From Guyanagaster necrorhizus (taxonomy: Eukaryota; Basidiomycota; Agaricomycetes; Agaricales; Physalacriaceae): 64,000 nucleotides of DNA. The notes below the pieces were generated by a model that searched no databases, was not told the DNA's origin, and was given only the letters and a program-made list of their open reading frames with translations. Positions 34,532 through 45,735 of this stretch are shown one piece after another. Location of the stretch: assembly GCF_019112545.1 (NCBI RefSeq), contig NW_025064891.1, positions 1,142,344-1,206,343 of the forward strand. Reading direction: 5' to 3'. A program made the position numbers and the translations under genes. Position 1 is the stretch's first letter. Every line of letters begins with the position of its first letter.

Positions 34532-35254
34532 ATGACCATCAAGCGCAAACTGCTCGTCCTCGATTTGAATGGTACTCTTCTCTTCCGACCAAAACATCGA
34601 AAGACCAGGACCTGTCATCCCCGCCCGTACCTCTCTTCATTCACTTCCTTTCTCTTCCATCCTACCACCCGACAATGGCTTGATACGATGGTCTGGAGTT
34701 CTGCTCAGCCAAAGAATGTTGGATGGATGGTAGAACGAACATTCGGACAACACGTTAATAAACTCACATTAGTATGGACACGCGAGCAAATGGGTCTGTC
34801 CAAAGTCGACTATGCACGTAAAACGCGGACCACGAAAGATCTTTCTCGTATTTGGGAGGCGTTGGGTTCTAGTTTCAATGGAAAGACTACAATTCTGTTG
34901 GACGACTCCCCGTCAAAGGCGCGTCTGCAGCCGTATAACCATATATGTGTGGAGGAATACGTCAACTCTGCTAGAGGAGCCGCGGAGAAGGAGGATGACC
35001 TGGTGGCCAAGTTGGACGGTCTATCTTTGGGGGTAGATGGTGATGATGAGACTCTTCTTGCCGTTATTGGAATCCTTGACTGCATCAAGGGTGAGGACGA
35101 TGTTGCTGAGTGGGTGAAAGGAGGGGGCCTGTCATCAGGCAAGATTGCTGAGGTGTTGCAGTGGTACACTGATCCAAACATTCTACATGACTGGGCCAAG
35201 CTCGGAAAACAGGCTTTGGGTGCTCTACACGAGGCAAAGTCCATTCCTTCCTAA
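34532..35254 (+). CDS. FCP1/NIF-like HAD-domain protein, 240 aa
   Basis: A single-exon gene. The HAD core begins LLVLDLNGTLLFRP, where Asp11 would be the nucleophile. The second Asp of the DxDxT motif is Asn13. Motif II is WSSAQPKNVGWM and the distal motif is TILLDDSPSKARLQPYNHI, with the paired Asp of FCP1/SCP-type phosphatases. The insert LTLVWTREQMGL is typical of this group. It probably acts on phospho-Ser/Thr proteins, or is a non-catalytic relative because of the Asn. The C-terminal third is acidic and helical. It sits 127 bp past repeated block C and is intact. Confidence 0.8.
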   Translation: MTIKRKLLVLDLNGTLLFRPKHRKTRTCHPRPYLSSFTSFLFHPTTRQWLDTMVWSSAQPKNVGWMVERTFGQHVNKLTLVWTREQMGLSKVDYARKTRTTKDLSRIWEALGSSFNGKTTILLDDSPSKARLQPYNHICVEEYVNSARGAAEKEDDLVAKLDGLSLGVDGDDETLLAVIGILDCIKGEDDVAEWVKGGGLSSGKIAEVLQWYTDPNILHDWAKLGKQALGALHEAKSIPS

Positions 35255-37079
35255 TGTCAAGATTCCCTGTTACATTCATGGGATTACTGTCAGCTTGCCT
35301 TCCATTCAAGACTGTCGGTTATCTAATTCTTTTGTAGGACAAAGCGTGTCACGTCCTGGGTGACAGTTAGGTCATACAAGCGAGGTGGTGACTATATATT
35401 CCAACATATAGTACAGTAATGCTGGGCGTTTGGATAGTCACAACGGACGCCATAGTCATATCAAATCTTTGAATAACTCCCCTTAGGAACCTATAGCTCC
35501 TGGTGAGTAACGAACTACAACCAATGCTATGCTCTCACAAATCTATAAGAGGTTGAAGAAGCCTTAAATTGAGATGATCGTTTGCTGACGACCTGTCTGG
35601 GTTTGGTGGACATCTCGAGTGATAACGTTTAGTTGATGCTGGGATCTATTCGTCCTCCATCACTCTGCTGGCGCCGTCGTCCATAGATATGTCGTCCCGA
35701 ACAGGCGTCTGCTTCTCTTTCTCATGTATCACTCAATTGCTGCTGGTGCGGTCGATTTGGGTTGAGGTCCTGTGGCGTTATAATTCGGTTCGGGCAGAGA
35801 CGCAAGCCAGAAGAGATGAAGGGCGGCTTGTCATGGGTGATGGTTCAAACTAGCTGTCCGTTGTCGGGACTCGGATGATGTCCACCGTTGTTTATCAAAG
35901 AGACATACATTTATAACTTTAGGCACATCGAGAGACACAGGTGACCGCAGGCGGGGAGATAGGGAATGTAGGGAGTATCATCGTAGCACGAGGAAAGCGC
36001 CAGAATGAGGGTGACGCCATCATTGACCTTCTAGTTCAGAAACGATAGAAATGCGCCAGAATTTGTTTCTAGTGCGTTTCGTTTTCTTTTGTTTGATATA
36101 TGGGATTTGACCTTTTATGATTTTCAGAGATTGGCCTCGCGTTTGCGCTGATGGGCTCATATGCGTCTGGTACCGTATCTTCCAGGGTCTGAGGTTTGTG
36201 AAAAGGATTGCGTCGTTGATCTGATGCTTATCGTGAAATCGAATTTCCAGATTTTTTGAATGCAGTGGAACAGCGCCGTACACCCACAAGTAGCAGATCG
36301 AGATTCCGGCGGTGGCTGGCAACTTGTCCGACTATATAGATACTTGCGGAACTCGTATCTCTATAATTTTCGGTTTCACATGCAATGTCTGAACCGGCGA
36401 CGAACGCTGCATATTACCCATTGACTGTCTATCAGCTTAGATGTGGTTCTTAAAGCTGTGTATGATGCGACTTTAGGATGGATAGACTAGGAACCAGGTT
36501 GGCTTATACATTCGAGCGAATTCTGGAACCTGATGGGATTGCAAGGCCTTCGTTACCCCATCCGCGATTCGGTCTTCATTTTCACTAATCACTTGCCAGA
36601 CGCGAACTGACATCAGATTTATACTGCGTACGGCGATCTGCAGCAAATACTCCTCAGATCGTGTTCGCGATTCTGTACATCAAACGAGGATCAGTACCGA
36701 GACGTCGGGCTATTCATTTCAAAGAAATGGGGTCGTAGCAGACCTAAATCCTCTTTTCTGTGGGTGGTGGTCGATACAAGATTGTCATTCGCTCATGGAC
36801 TACACGCAGACAGACGGATTGATTGTGTCACAGTGGTATGTGCATATGGTGAAGCAAGGACTGAATTTTTGTAGGATGGGCTGGCAGTTCAATGTAGAAT
36901 TTCAAAATCGTCGTCCCAAATACAAGAGTGGTAAACTATTCCATCACGGTTTTAATCTCAGAGCATCGGACGCTTATCGGCCAACCCAAACCGCTAGTTT
37001 TCGCGTTTTGGGTTTTACTTTTTTTTGAACGTGATCATGAACAGAGGAACATAACTTTGCTCCTCGGGAGAGACTTACG
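35255..37079. other. region without a supported gene
   Basis: 1.8 kb of short frames. A 100-codon minus-strand frame at 36020-36322 has no motif. The right end may hold lost 5' exons of the P450 pseudogene, but I could not read them. Confidence 0.35.
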
Positions 37080-38322
37080 GTGTACGGAGTAATTCGAAGA
37101 CCTTCTGCGAGAGTAAATCCTTCGAATTCCCCAATGTCACGCTTAATGCTTGCTGTCGCAGTACCACTGGATCTATCGTCGTCGTCGTCGCCGGTATGTG
37201 GTGACCTGATCTTGGAGGTTTCAATCGTTAACGGGATTCTTACTGCTAAAACAGCATTCGGGTACCACACGGTCGAGGATGACGAATTCGTGCGTATAGC
37301 GGAAGAGGCTCAATACATTATGATATCTGCCGCTCGACCGGGGCTTATCCCGTTCCTCAAATATGTCCCCGAATGGTAAGCTCCGTGGCTCGTGTTCAAG
37401 AAGTTCTTGACGCTTATGGTTTACAGTAGGATAGTTTTCCTGGCCACTTCTGCTCGAGAAGGCCGAGAATTCGTCGAAGGCCTCAGAACAAACCTTACGC
37501 ATGGGCTAGAAAACGATTCGGTGAAGGCAAGGTGAAAGTTTCTTCACATCAATCATAGAAGCGATCCTGGGGAAGAAGAGCAGCTGATCAAGAAAGCATC
37601 CACACTAATATATATATGTGAGTGCTTCGATGATGTGAAGACGATGAACATATCTAGAGCTTTGCTCCTAGCTGGCGCTGATACTATTTTGGTCTCTGTT
37701 CTCAATTTCTTCCTTGCAATGCTCTATGCCCCGGATGTTCAGAAGAAAGAGTATGAGGAACTTCGCGGATAGTTGGAAATGATGGTCTTCTTATTTTTGC
37801 TGACCACGCTTCCTTGCCAGTGCCCTATATTGTATGCATTGTCAAGGAGACTCTTCGATGGGAGTAAGCTACGGTGGCTGGCGCTTTTCGATAGGAGTGC
37901 GAATGGATGATATACCTTGAACAGATAGCTGCTCGGGGTTCCCCATCGTCTGATGAAAAATGAATGTGAGTAGCCATTGATTGTGTTTCTCGTTTTATCT
38001 GTTTTTTCTAGGTTTACGAAGGGTCCTTTATCTCGAAAGATACTAATCAGTACGCTAGAAATCGTGGAAAGACTGGGGCCTCTTTCCATGAAAATTTCAG
38101 GTGATTTTCTTGACGATCGCACGACGAAACCATGTACCTAGACCCATGGCTTATCTTCGCGGGCGTTACATGGACGCTCCGGACGTTAAAGCCGGAGGCC
38201 CTCGCGACCCGAATACTATTTCATTTGTCTGAGTATGGCTGCTAATAGTTTAGTTCATTTGCGCTTTCTGATTCATGCACACAGGACGGCGCATCTATCC
38301 TGACAGATTTCTTACTTAAAAC
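37080..38322 (+). pseudogene. cytochrome P450 pseudogene
   Basis: Pieces of a fungal P450 in order. The region before helix F reads TAFGYHTVEDDEFVRIAEEAQ, with PGLIPFLKYVPEW (37250-37376). The I-helix is GADTILVSVLNFFLAMLY (37675-37730); its oxygen-binding threonine is in place. PDVQKKVYEELRG follows, then the K-helix IVCIVKETLRWE (37825-37865), the RDPNTISF lead-in (38198-38225) and, after an intron, GRRIYPDRF (38284-38310). The haem-ligand cysteine expected in GRRxCPG is tyrosine (TAT), and the frame stops three codons later. Stops and shifts occur between pieces. The membrane anchor was not found. Confidence 0.7.
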
Positions 38323-39568
38323 TCGCTCTGACTTCACATACTACGACCCTTGTGTGTTTTAGTATATCGTCTGTTGTGGGGGTGTTCCACATAGGGAGTA
38401 TACGTCTGCCTGGCCAGTCCGAAGGCTTTTCCTGTCATATTCGGCCACAGAATCTTGGGTTGTGGAGCTTAAACAGTATTGCTTCTGTGGAGAGTTAATG
38501 AGCCGTGGCTCTGGTAAATTTCAATCACTTTGTTTCCGTCAAGGTCAGGTGAGTCTCGAATGCTGTCGTCTCCCTCATCTTGGATATATGTTTATCATGG
38601 ATGAATCCTTGACCTTCCTTTCGGGCCTTGCGGTTCCTATTCTTTATTGCATTATCTATCTTCTGCCTTTTCAGTCTCTTTTGAAAATTGTTCTCACACT
38701 ACTTTCTTTCTGTACCATCCCGACATTTTGGAATCACCGGTTCTAGCTCGTTTTCTCCGGTAAATCACGTTACTATTCTAGTGCACACACCAGCTCGTCG
38801 GTTCTTGGAAAGGGGGTTTGGCGTACAAATCTGCCATTATCTTTATGTATTCATTAAGTTACGCAGTACGTTAGCAGAAGACATTCGCGTTTCATCGCTT
38901 CCCCGGAGGGCATAGTTTAACTGAAGTTACATACGAAGCACCGACTTCGTTTCGGCGGTTGGAATTCACGCGTAGGTGGCGTATAAGTATGTTTCTCTGA
39001 AAGATATATCATGCGGAGTGGCGGGAATATGCTATATAGCAGAAGTGCTGCTGCGTTCAAGAAGAGAGTCGGAGTCCATTGACTTTTTCGAGTAACAAAG
39101 ATTCAAGAATGCATGAATATGACATGTGAGCATTCGAACATAGGACACCAGGGCGCTTCTGCATCCTGAAGAGAAGCATGTGGTGATACAGAGTATCGAA
39201 CAAGGCAAAGTGCGAATTTGGACTTCTGCTTCAATATTGCTTGCGCCGGTAACGCGGCCCTTTCCCGCCGGGAGCGAGGCCACGTGGTGACGTATTTCGG
39301 TGGATTTCCTGCTGACAGTTCTTGTCAGCGACCACCATCCGAGGCATTGTCGGTGGCCGTCGTTGTTCAGGCAGCGACGACCACGACGACCGCCAAGGAG
39401 AAAACGGCGATAACCCACAATATCGATATCCATCTATCACACGAAAACCGGACTTCTCCCGTTCCATCAGTACCTTCGCGTCATTCTCAAATTACCTACT
39501 TATCAGCTGACGGTTCCCACTTTTCAGGGCGAGGTTTCTGCAATCTAGGTTCCCTCTCTCCTTTCAAG
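38323..39568. other. intergenic region upstream of the G alpha gene
   Basis: No gene is supported. The frame of the G alpha ORF stays open upstream to 39218, so a longer N-terminus is possible. That segment looks like leader sequence rather than protein. Confidence 0.35.
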
Positions 39569-41196
39569 ATGACGGTAGATCCCTTCGCTGTGTCCACGAA
39601 ACCGACACCAGAGTCACTGGCCATCGATGAGAGCATCCGCCTTGAGAGGAAACGTCTGAAGGACAACCCAGTGGTCAAGGTTCTTTTGCTGGGGCAGAGC
39701 GAGAGCGGGAAAAGTACCGTAATAAAGAGTATGCTCATCAGTCGCAGGTTGCTCAACATTGTTCTAACTAATTCAGATTTTCGTCTCGCCCACGATGCTG
39801 CCGCGTTTCGCGCCGAGCGGGCCTCATGGCGGTCTGTCATTCAGCTCAACTTGATACGCTCTGTAGGAATCATACTCGATGCCTTAGACGACATCGAACA
39901 GCTACCACCCGACCTGCGCCTTCTTCGCCTGCGCCTCATCCCACTCAGACGCGTCGAGACAGATCTCCGTCATCGACTCTCAGATTCTACTGTCCCAGTT
40001 ACACCAGAGCTATCAGTTCGTTCGCTTGCTCAGCTCTCACATAGCCCTAACCCGGCGTCTCTCTTACGAGAAACGGCCGAGGCCCAGGATGTCATCACGT
40101 CCCTCCGCGAAGATATTCGACATCTGTGGCTCGATGAACGCGTGCGTACTGCACTCCGACAGAAGGGCATTCGCGTAGAGGAAGGGGCTGGATTGTGCGT
40201 ATTTTTAGCAACCCTGACGATGATGCCAATTGATCCATGCTAAACAGTTTTCTAAATGATCTCGACCGAATAGCCATCTCGTCCTATACACCTTCTGATG
40301 ATGACGTCTTACGTGCTCGACTGCGTACGATGGGCGTACAAGAATGGCGAATTCCATTTCCTCCAGGTGATTATCCTCGTTTGAACGTCTGCGCTCCAAC
40401 TAAGGTCTTGGTAGCCCCAGGTCAACATCCTACCTTTTCGCAGCCTTGGGCACTGTATGACGTCGGTGGTGCTCGCACCCAGCGACGCGCCTGGCTTCCT
40501 TTTTTCGATGGTGTGAATGCCATCATATTCTTGGCCCGTGAGTGGTTCTATTTTCGCCCTTTATGTTCTCTAATATTCTGCGCTAGCCCTCTCGCCGTTC
40601 GATACACCACTCCCTGAGGATCCCAGGTTTGGCTCGTTGCCTGACTGGCACCCTGCACCCTTCTGACCATATTTAGCGTAACACATCTCGGCGACACGCT
40701 AGCCCTCTGGCACGCTATCACCTCTACGCCCCTTCTTGCACGCACGACGCTGATTGTGTTCCTCAACAAGTGCGACTTGCTCAAATGGTACAGTTCTTTC
40801 CGCACTTCTTTTCCCCTCCCTCCGCCTAATCCCTCTAGCAAACTAAAATCCGGTGTTCGATGGACGGACTGGGTCCGCGGGTATAAAGGGGAAGAGGAGG
40901 TAGGGGCGGTCGTGAGATGTATGTCCAATTTGCTTTCTCCGTTTGCTTTCCTCCGCTGAGCGATCCTAGGGATGCGAGACCGGTTTCGAGAGATCGCGCG
41001 TACGAAAAGTCCGCCTGCTGCCAAGGGTCGGACGATATATGTGTATCCGACAAGTGTCACTGACACTAAAGCTACGGCGGTTACGTTGAAGAGTGGTACG
41101 TCTCAATCTCTGAGGTTTAGTGTGATGAGTGACAACCGTGGTGCAGTTCGTGATGGGATATTGAGGGAACATTTGAAGATGGCCGAGTTTGTTTAG
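39569..41196 (+). CDS. atypical heterotrimeric G-protein alpha subunit, 424 aa
   Basis: Eight exons: 39569-39728, 39777-40194, 40248-40537, 40587-40626, 40677-40787, 40839-40918, 40970-41095 and 41147-41196 (1275 nt). It binds GTP and should relay receptor signals at the inner plasma membrane. The P-loop is GQSESGKST (42-50). Switch I keeps the catalytic Arg215 and Mg-binding Thr220 in DVLRARLRTMGVQE. Switch II is DVGGARTQR (264-272), where the catalytic Gln is Ala268. NKCD is at 333-336, and the last G-box reads TSVTDTKAT in place of TCAT. The N-terminus lacks a myristoylation glycine, and the C-terminus (LKMAEFV) lacks the usual receptor-contact sequence. The helical domain is long, with an insertion near residues 100-170. 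The start at 39569 is chosen as the Met nearest the canonical N-terminal helix. Confidence 0.87.
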
Positions 41197-41327
41197 AGGG
41201 GATGGATCTTTGATTTATTTGAATTGTTGTTGTACGTTCACACTGGTGCTAGTATTGTTTTATGTAAGTGATATATGAGGAAAGCATCGCGTTCAGTTCG
41301 TTCCTAAGGTGGTCCTATGGATGTGAG

Positions 41328-42795
41328 TTATGCCGTGCATACGAGGCCATCATTATTCATATCACGTATAGCAGACCTATGGAGTATCACCGCGAGGACA
41401 ATGAAGCAATGCCATATGCAGTGGGACCCTGAGGTTGGATCAGGACATACGTTGAGTCAAACACAATGAACTGACCTCCTCCAAAGGCATCTAATCGCTG
41501 ATGCCATTTATTAGAAAGGAACCGCTCCGGTACGTGGCTCACGTAGAATATCAGTCCAACGACATAGGATAGAAGGGAAGGTATGACGGGAGCTGGGAGG
41601 GGGGGGGGGTCACAAGGACTCGGAGTCAGAACATATGCGCAGACCACTCACAGACAAAGTAAAACGTCTGAAGCGGTGAGTATAACATCGAGTATGTTGC
41701 TAGGGGTGCGATGGACGAAAGAGCGAGTGCGACAAAGAATAGGACGCGCCATATCTGTTCGAAGGCGGTCAGAAGGAGAGCGAACGAGAAATGGGGACCT
41801 ACGCGGTTTTCTTGACGGTTGAACCATTCCATGAAAGGAAAGACGTTTCCTGCCAGTCCCGTTGTAACGCACAGGGCGAGGAAGATCTGGTTGATGCTAG
41901 GATGGCACTGGAATCCGTAGTACACGACCGAAGCGACGCTTGCACTGATCAGCCTGTCGATCCCAAGTTAGTGGTAACTCGTCATGGTGGACATGTCAAG
42001 GCGTACCATCCAATCCCGATGTAGTCCACCTTGGCACAAAACTGCATACTACCATGATGTGCACACCCCGACATGGTGTGCCATACCGAACTGCAAAACA
42101 AACAGAGCAGGACAAACGCCATGAAGAACTTCTCCGGTGCTGGTGCGTTGATGAATTCGGAATCGAAAAGTGGTATCGAATTAATTCCCAAAATGAGGAA
42201 TGGTATTAGGTGAGTGTGTATATTAACTAGGCAGAGTTGTTAGCACAAAGGGTAGTGTGCAAAAAAGTCAGCGCGTACGCGTTTCATTATGGAATGCGAA
42301 TAAGGATAATATGATGAGAGGCCATCTCTCTATGGGTATAAACCTTGCGAGATTATCAGTGCATACATAAACAATCACTGCGGTGGGCAGTGCTCACCTA
42401 TAACCTTGGGTAACAAACGGGTTGTTACGCCATTTATCAGGAAGGTCAGAGTAATGGATCAAGTGCACTCCCTGGAATGAGCTCTTGATCGCTTTAGCTA
42501 CGTCCTCCGTTGCTCGCTCCATGCTGTCCCCAACATGAACCACATGAGGGGAGGCCGACACTTCGGGGAAAGCAGAGTCAAGGAGAGCGACAGAGCGCAA
42601 TCTTACTGCTGCCAGGGCGACGAAGAGTCCAGTCGAGGATATATGGGAATACAGACGGTGCAGCGGGTCAAAAAGCTTGTTAGCTGGCTGTTCGCTGTCG
42701 AAAGGGTCTTGGTCCGAGTCGGATGATTCCTCACGTCGCTGTGTCGTCGAGAACATCCTACGACGCGTCTGGCTACCATTGTGGATAGGGTCCAT
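41328..42795 (-). CDS. PAQR/haemolysin-III family membrane protein, 384 aa
   Basis: A seven-helix protein of the adiponectin-receptor/yeast Izh family, linked in fungi to zinc and lipid (ceramide, sterol) balance. Seven exons: 42398-42795, 42279-42343, 42007-42226, 41803-41953, 41652-41754, 41476-41592 and 41328-41428 (1155 nt). Family motifs are HNETLNIHTHLIPF before helix 1, SSVWHTMSGCAHHG with the first zinc-binding His, KVDYIGIGW with the Asp, and GSHCIWHCFIVLA with the C-terminal His pair. The N-terminal 100 residues are polar and cytosolic. Intron 5 has an uninterrupted run of C in its polypyrimidine tract. It converges tail-to-tail with the G alpha gene, 131 bp apart. Confidence 0.88.
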
Positions 42796-43259
42796 GTAGA
42801 TATTAAGAAGAGAAGAAAAGAGAATGAAGCGAAAGTGAGGGCAGTATTAAAGATAAATCAGAGAGGACATGGTGTCACAATGCAATGTGCATCATCAAGG
42901 GTGCCGCAACTTCCTCATTCGGCCTCATCTACCCGTTCTCGGCGTCCTTCTTCCTTGAACTTGAGACTTGTTCCAACCAAACAAGCGAAACCAAGAACAC
43001 GGATGATGTCCTTCACTATCTTCGTCAACTGCTCATCTAGCAGCAAACCCGACACACTCCATGGCTTGCGAAACCGCTCCGGATATATGGAAAAAGGATA
43101 TTGTAGGGTCCAATTTAGAAGAATTGTCTTTTTATTCTTCTGAATGCTGACCTCGGTAAGACAGCGATGAGCGAGTACCTGAGAGTAAAACTGCGGAGTG
43201 TTGCATGTACTGCAGAAGAGGACACTCTGAGCAGCGAGACTAAGGTGTTTTGTGGAGTT

Positions 43260-43490
43260 GATCACGTCAGGGGTGTTATAACGGCCTCTCTCAAGCACGC
43301 TGGTGGTGTTCAGGCACTAGGGTCTATGTAAACGCCTAAGAAATCGAGTCCGGAGTGAAGGTGTAGTAGGTGGCTGCTCCGAGTGTGTATGTATCAAGTA
43401 TTTCTTGCAAAGTGGTCCTACGGTCCCATGTGACATCCATGATGTTCAAGGCGTTCGTACTCATGCTGAGACAATGCTCCAGATCTGAAA
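43260..43490 (+). pseudogene. C-terminal fragment of the 2OG-dioxygenase-like family (copy iii)
   Basis: DHVRGVITASLKHAGGVQALGSM (43260-43328) matches the helical region of copies i and ii. Only about 45 bases later CSECVCIKYFLQSGPTVPCDIHDVQG matches the cysteine-rich end of copy i almost perfectly. In copy i these two segments are about 600 bp apart, so an internal deletion brought them together. The fragment then ends abruptly within HAETMLQ. Confidence 0.6.
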
Positions 43491-43790
43491 AACGCGCTAA
43501 TAATTGGTCATCTAGAGATAATCTCCATTCATCGCATAAATCTGGGAGCTCGGAGAAGAGGGAAGAAAAAGTGTCGGCATCAACCATCACATCCGCAGGG
43601 CGTTCAAGAATCTCTTTGATGGACTGGAAGGTATAGAAGTCGGCTAGTCCAGGAAGAACTTTGGTACAGGGATATCGAGAAGAAGCGGTGGTGTAGTCAC
43701 GGATAATTATGACCAGCAGATTCTTCCTAGTCTCATCAAGACTTTGCGAATATCCTCTGTTGACCTTGCCAATTGCAATAAGTCAGCTGG
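43490..43790 (-). pseudogene. fragment of an F-box-associated Agaricomycete protein family
   Basis: The minus strand reads LPGLADFYTFQSIKEILERPAD and then DADTFSSLFSELPDLCDEWRLSLDDQLLARF without a stop. The ILxRPADVxxD and PxLxxEWR motifs are familiar from a large group of Agaricomycete proteins with an N-terminal F-box. No F-box or start is present. It is fused head-on to copy iii of the 2OG-like family at about 43490. Confidence 0.4.
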
Positions 43791-44412
43791 ACCTAGCCAC
43801 CCAAAAATCTAGACACTCATAAGAAACAGAGCGACATGGTTCCACTTGACATGGCGCACCTCGAACCACACGTCCAGAGGCATCTCTCTGCCAATTGGGC
43901 AAGTCCTCCCCTCGAGCTTTGCTTTCCGAATTTTTTCTCATCCGTGCCAATATCCTCAGAAAAATCCAGTTTGCTGCACTTTTGAGGAGGCATGGGAGAT
44001 GAGATTCATGTAAAGAAAGTGGTTCCCTTTGCAAGTAAGGCCTGATTCAGTACTGGGGCAGGTATATTTTTAGGTTTGAAAAGGCAGTATGTTGTGACTT
44101 TCCATGCAATCTTGACAGAAAAAAAGGACATCCTAAGAACAAGATAAAAAGAGCTCCCTTTTGTCCTTTTTTAATATAAGAAAAACAACAAGAAAAACAG
44201 ATCAAAAAAAGCTTTCCATTGTTTCTGAACAATGGAAATGGCATTTTCTTTGTTAAAAACTTGGTCTTTTTGGTGCATAAAACCATTACAAAAGGCTTTT
44301 TCATTATGTTTTCTAGATCCTGTTTTATGAATGAAAGAAGATGATTAAAAAAGCACGACAGTTTTAAGATCAGTTTTTAGGTCCAAAAAAGCAACCGACC
44401 CCAGCACTGATT
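43791..44412. other. A/T-rich spacer
   Basis: Rich in poly-A and poly-T runs, without a gene. It contains the hairpin at 44213-44238. Confidence 0.4.
44213..44238. repeat. 11-bp perfect hairpin with 4-nt loop
   Basis: TTTCCATTGTT (44213-44223), loop TCTG, AACAATGGAAA (44228-44238). It lies in an A/T-rich stretch about 320 bp upstream of the orphan ORF. It could be a terminator or cruciform, or chance in a low-complexity region. Confidence 0.6.
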
Positions 44413-44424
44413 TGGCGGATCAGA

Positions 44425-44458
44425 CGCGTGACGTCACGCGAAATCACGCGAGTATAAA
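44425..44458 (+). promoter_or_regulatory. palindromic CRE and TATA box
   Basis: The 16-bp perfect palindrome CGCGTGACGTCACGCG (44425-44440) has the bZIP/CREB target TGACGTCA at its centre. An ACGCGT box overlaps it at 44424-44429, and a further CACGCG lies at 44445-44450. TATAAA follows at 44453-44458, about 100 bp before the ATG of the orphan ORF. The arrangement is that of a strong inducible core promoter. Confidence 0.6.
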
Positions 44459-44559
44459 CCCTAAAAAGGAAACAACACACACATACTCCGCAACATTTGA
44501 GCATCTTTGCGTCCCTTCACATTCTTTCTATCAGTCAGCCCTTCATTTCTACCTGAACC

Positions 44560-45066
44560 ATGAATCTCGCCATTATAATGCCGCTCATACTGCTCCATCG
44601 TTCACGCAAGAACCGGCCTGCTCGCCTTCTCCGTTCGACAGCTGTGTGCCCATCCACAGCTACCTCAATCTGCTATGTCTCGAAAGACTCTGTCTCTCTT
44701 GATAATCTCATCTACTCTTCTGCATCACAAAAGTATCGCCCAGCAGATGACGCTGCTACCGGATGGCTTCGTTATCTAGCACTATCTGGACAGAAAGACG
44801 AGAACGCTGGTGGCAGCCGGGCTGCGACGAACCAGAAACCAGCTAACCATCAAGCTGTTGTTGAAGTCAGGAAGGGTGATTCAAACTGTCACTCTCAAGG
44901 CCCGCAATTGTCGCTCGACAGGCTCCAGAACACAATCGTCTTGAACATCAGGAAAGTGACGTCGATTTTGCCGCTGGAGTTAGACTCACAGAAATTTCGG
45001 ACCACTCAGGAGGAGAGAGCGAGCATGCTCAGCGTTTGGGAATTGATGGATCTACTGTTATACTGA
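44560..45066 (+). CDS. orphan protein, 168 aa
   Basis: An open frame of 168 codons following the palindromic CRE and TATA box, with a CT-rich leader just before the ATG. I do not recognise the product. The start is hydrophobic (MNLAIIMPLILLHRS) and then strongly basic (RKNRPARLLR), which could be a short anchor or a mitochondrial targeting sequence. The rest is polar, with no cysteine pattern or repeat. No intron is needed. The promoter is better evidence for a gene than the coding sequence itself, so the frame may be longer or spliced. Confidence 0.4.
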   Translation: MNLAIIMPLILLHRSRKNRPARLLRSTAVCPSTATSICYVSKDSVSLDNLIYSSASQKYRPADDAATGWLRYLALSGQKDENAGGSRAATNQKPANHQAVVEVRKGDSNCHSQGPQLSLDRLQNTIVLNIRKVTSILPLELDSQKFRTTQEERASMLSVWELMDLLLY

Positions 45067-45735
45067 TAAACACTTGGCTTATATAGTCTAATATATTAGA
45101 GTTGTGCAGAATTTGCAACGAGGCGTTTCATTCAGTATAGAGGAGTGAGGGTAGCCTTGACGTATGTATTCAAATAATTTAGTTCTCGCTTCGCTTCAAC
45201 TGCATCGCGGGTGAGCGCATTTCTATTAGTTTTAATTCTGTATAACATTAGTGGTCCTTCGTATATGGTCTTCCATGTACAACCAACCTTCTACGCATGA
45301 CCCTCGGCAACGAACTGATCTGTAGGTATGTCGCCATGACAGAACCAAAAAAATACGGGATTTCAGTTTACACAGTAACTATCTACCATAGTAATATCGT
45401 TCCATAAGGGACGGGATGTTTCATATTCATTGCGTTTTAGGACTGCTTGTTTCCTTTCACGGCGTTGCAAGCCCGTTTCGCAATGAATGATGTTGATTGC
45501 CGCGCCCTTAAATAATTCTGGTGTTCTAGTGCATAAACGCTGTCATTTGTAGTCAGGACGTCGACGGAAGCATCGTCAAGCAGAAAAATCTCCTTGATAC
45601 TACAACAAATACCGTTCGTGATACATCAGGTTTTTCCCAGGAATACAGATCAGTCCCTACACATAAAGCGAGTTACAAGATTACAAACCAGTCCGCCCAT
45701 ATGCGCCTTGATATTGTACAGCCATTCCAATATAT
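45067..45735. other. spacer between orphan ORF and glutaredoxin gene
   Basis: No supported gene; short frames only. It contains the 3' flanks of both neighbours. Confidence 0.4.

Noticed and set aside
39218..39568. Extended N-terminus of the G alpha ORF
   Set aside because: The frame is open, but G alpha proteins begin near the P-loop helix; the extension lacks family features, so the Met at 39569 was preferred.
41598..41609. Poly-G run as a possible separate repeat
   Set aside because: It is the polypyrimidine tract of PAQR intron 5 read on the other strand.
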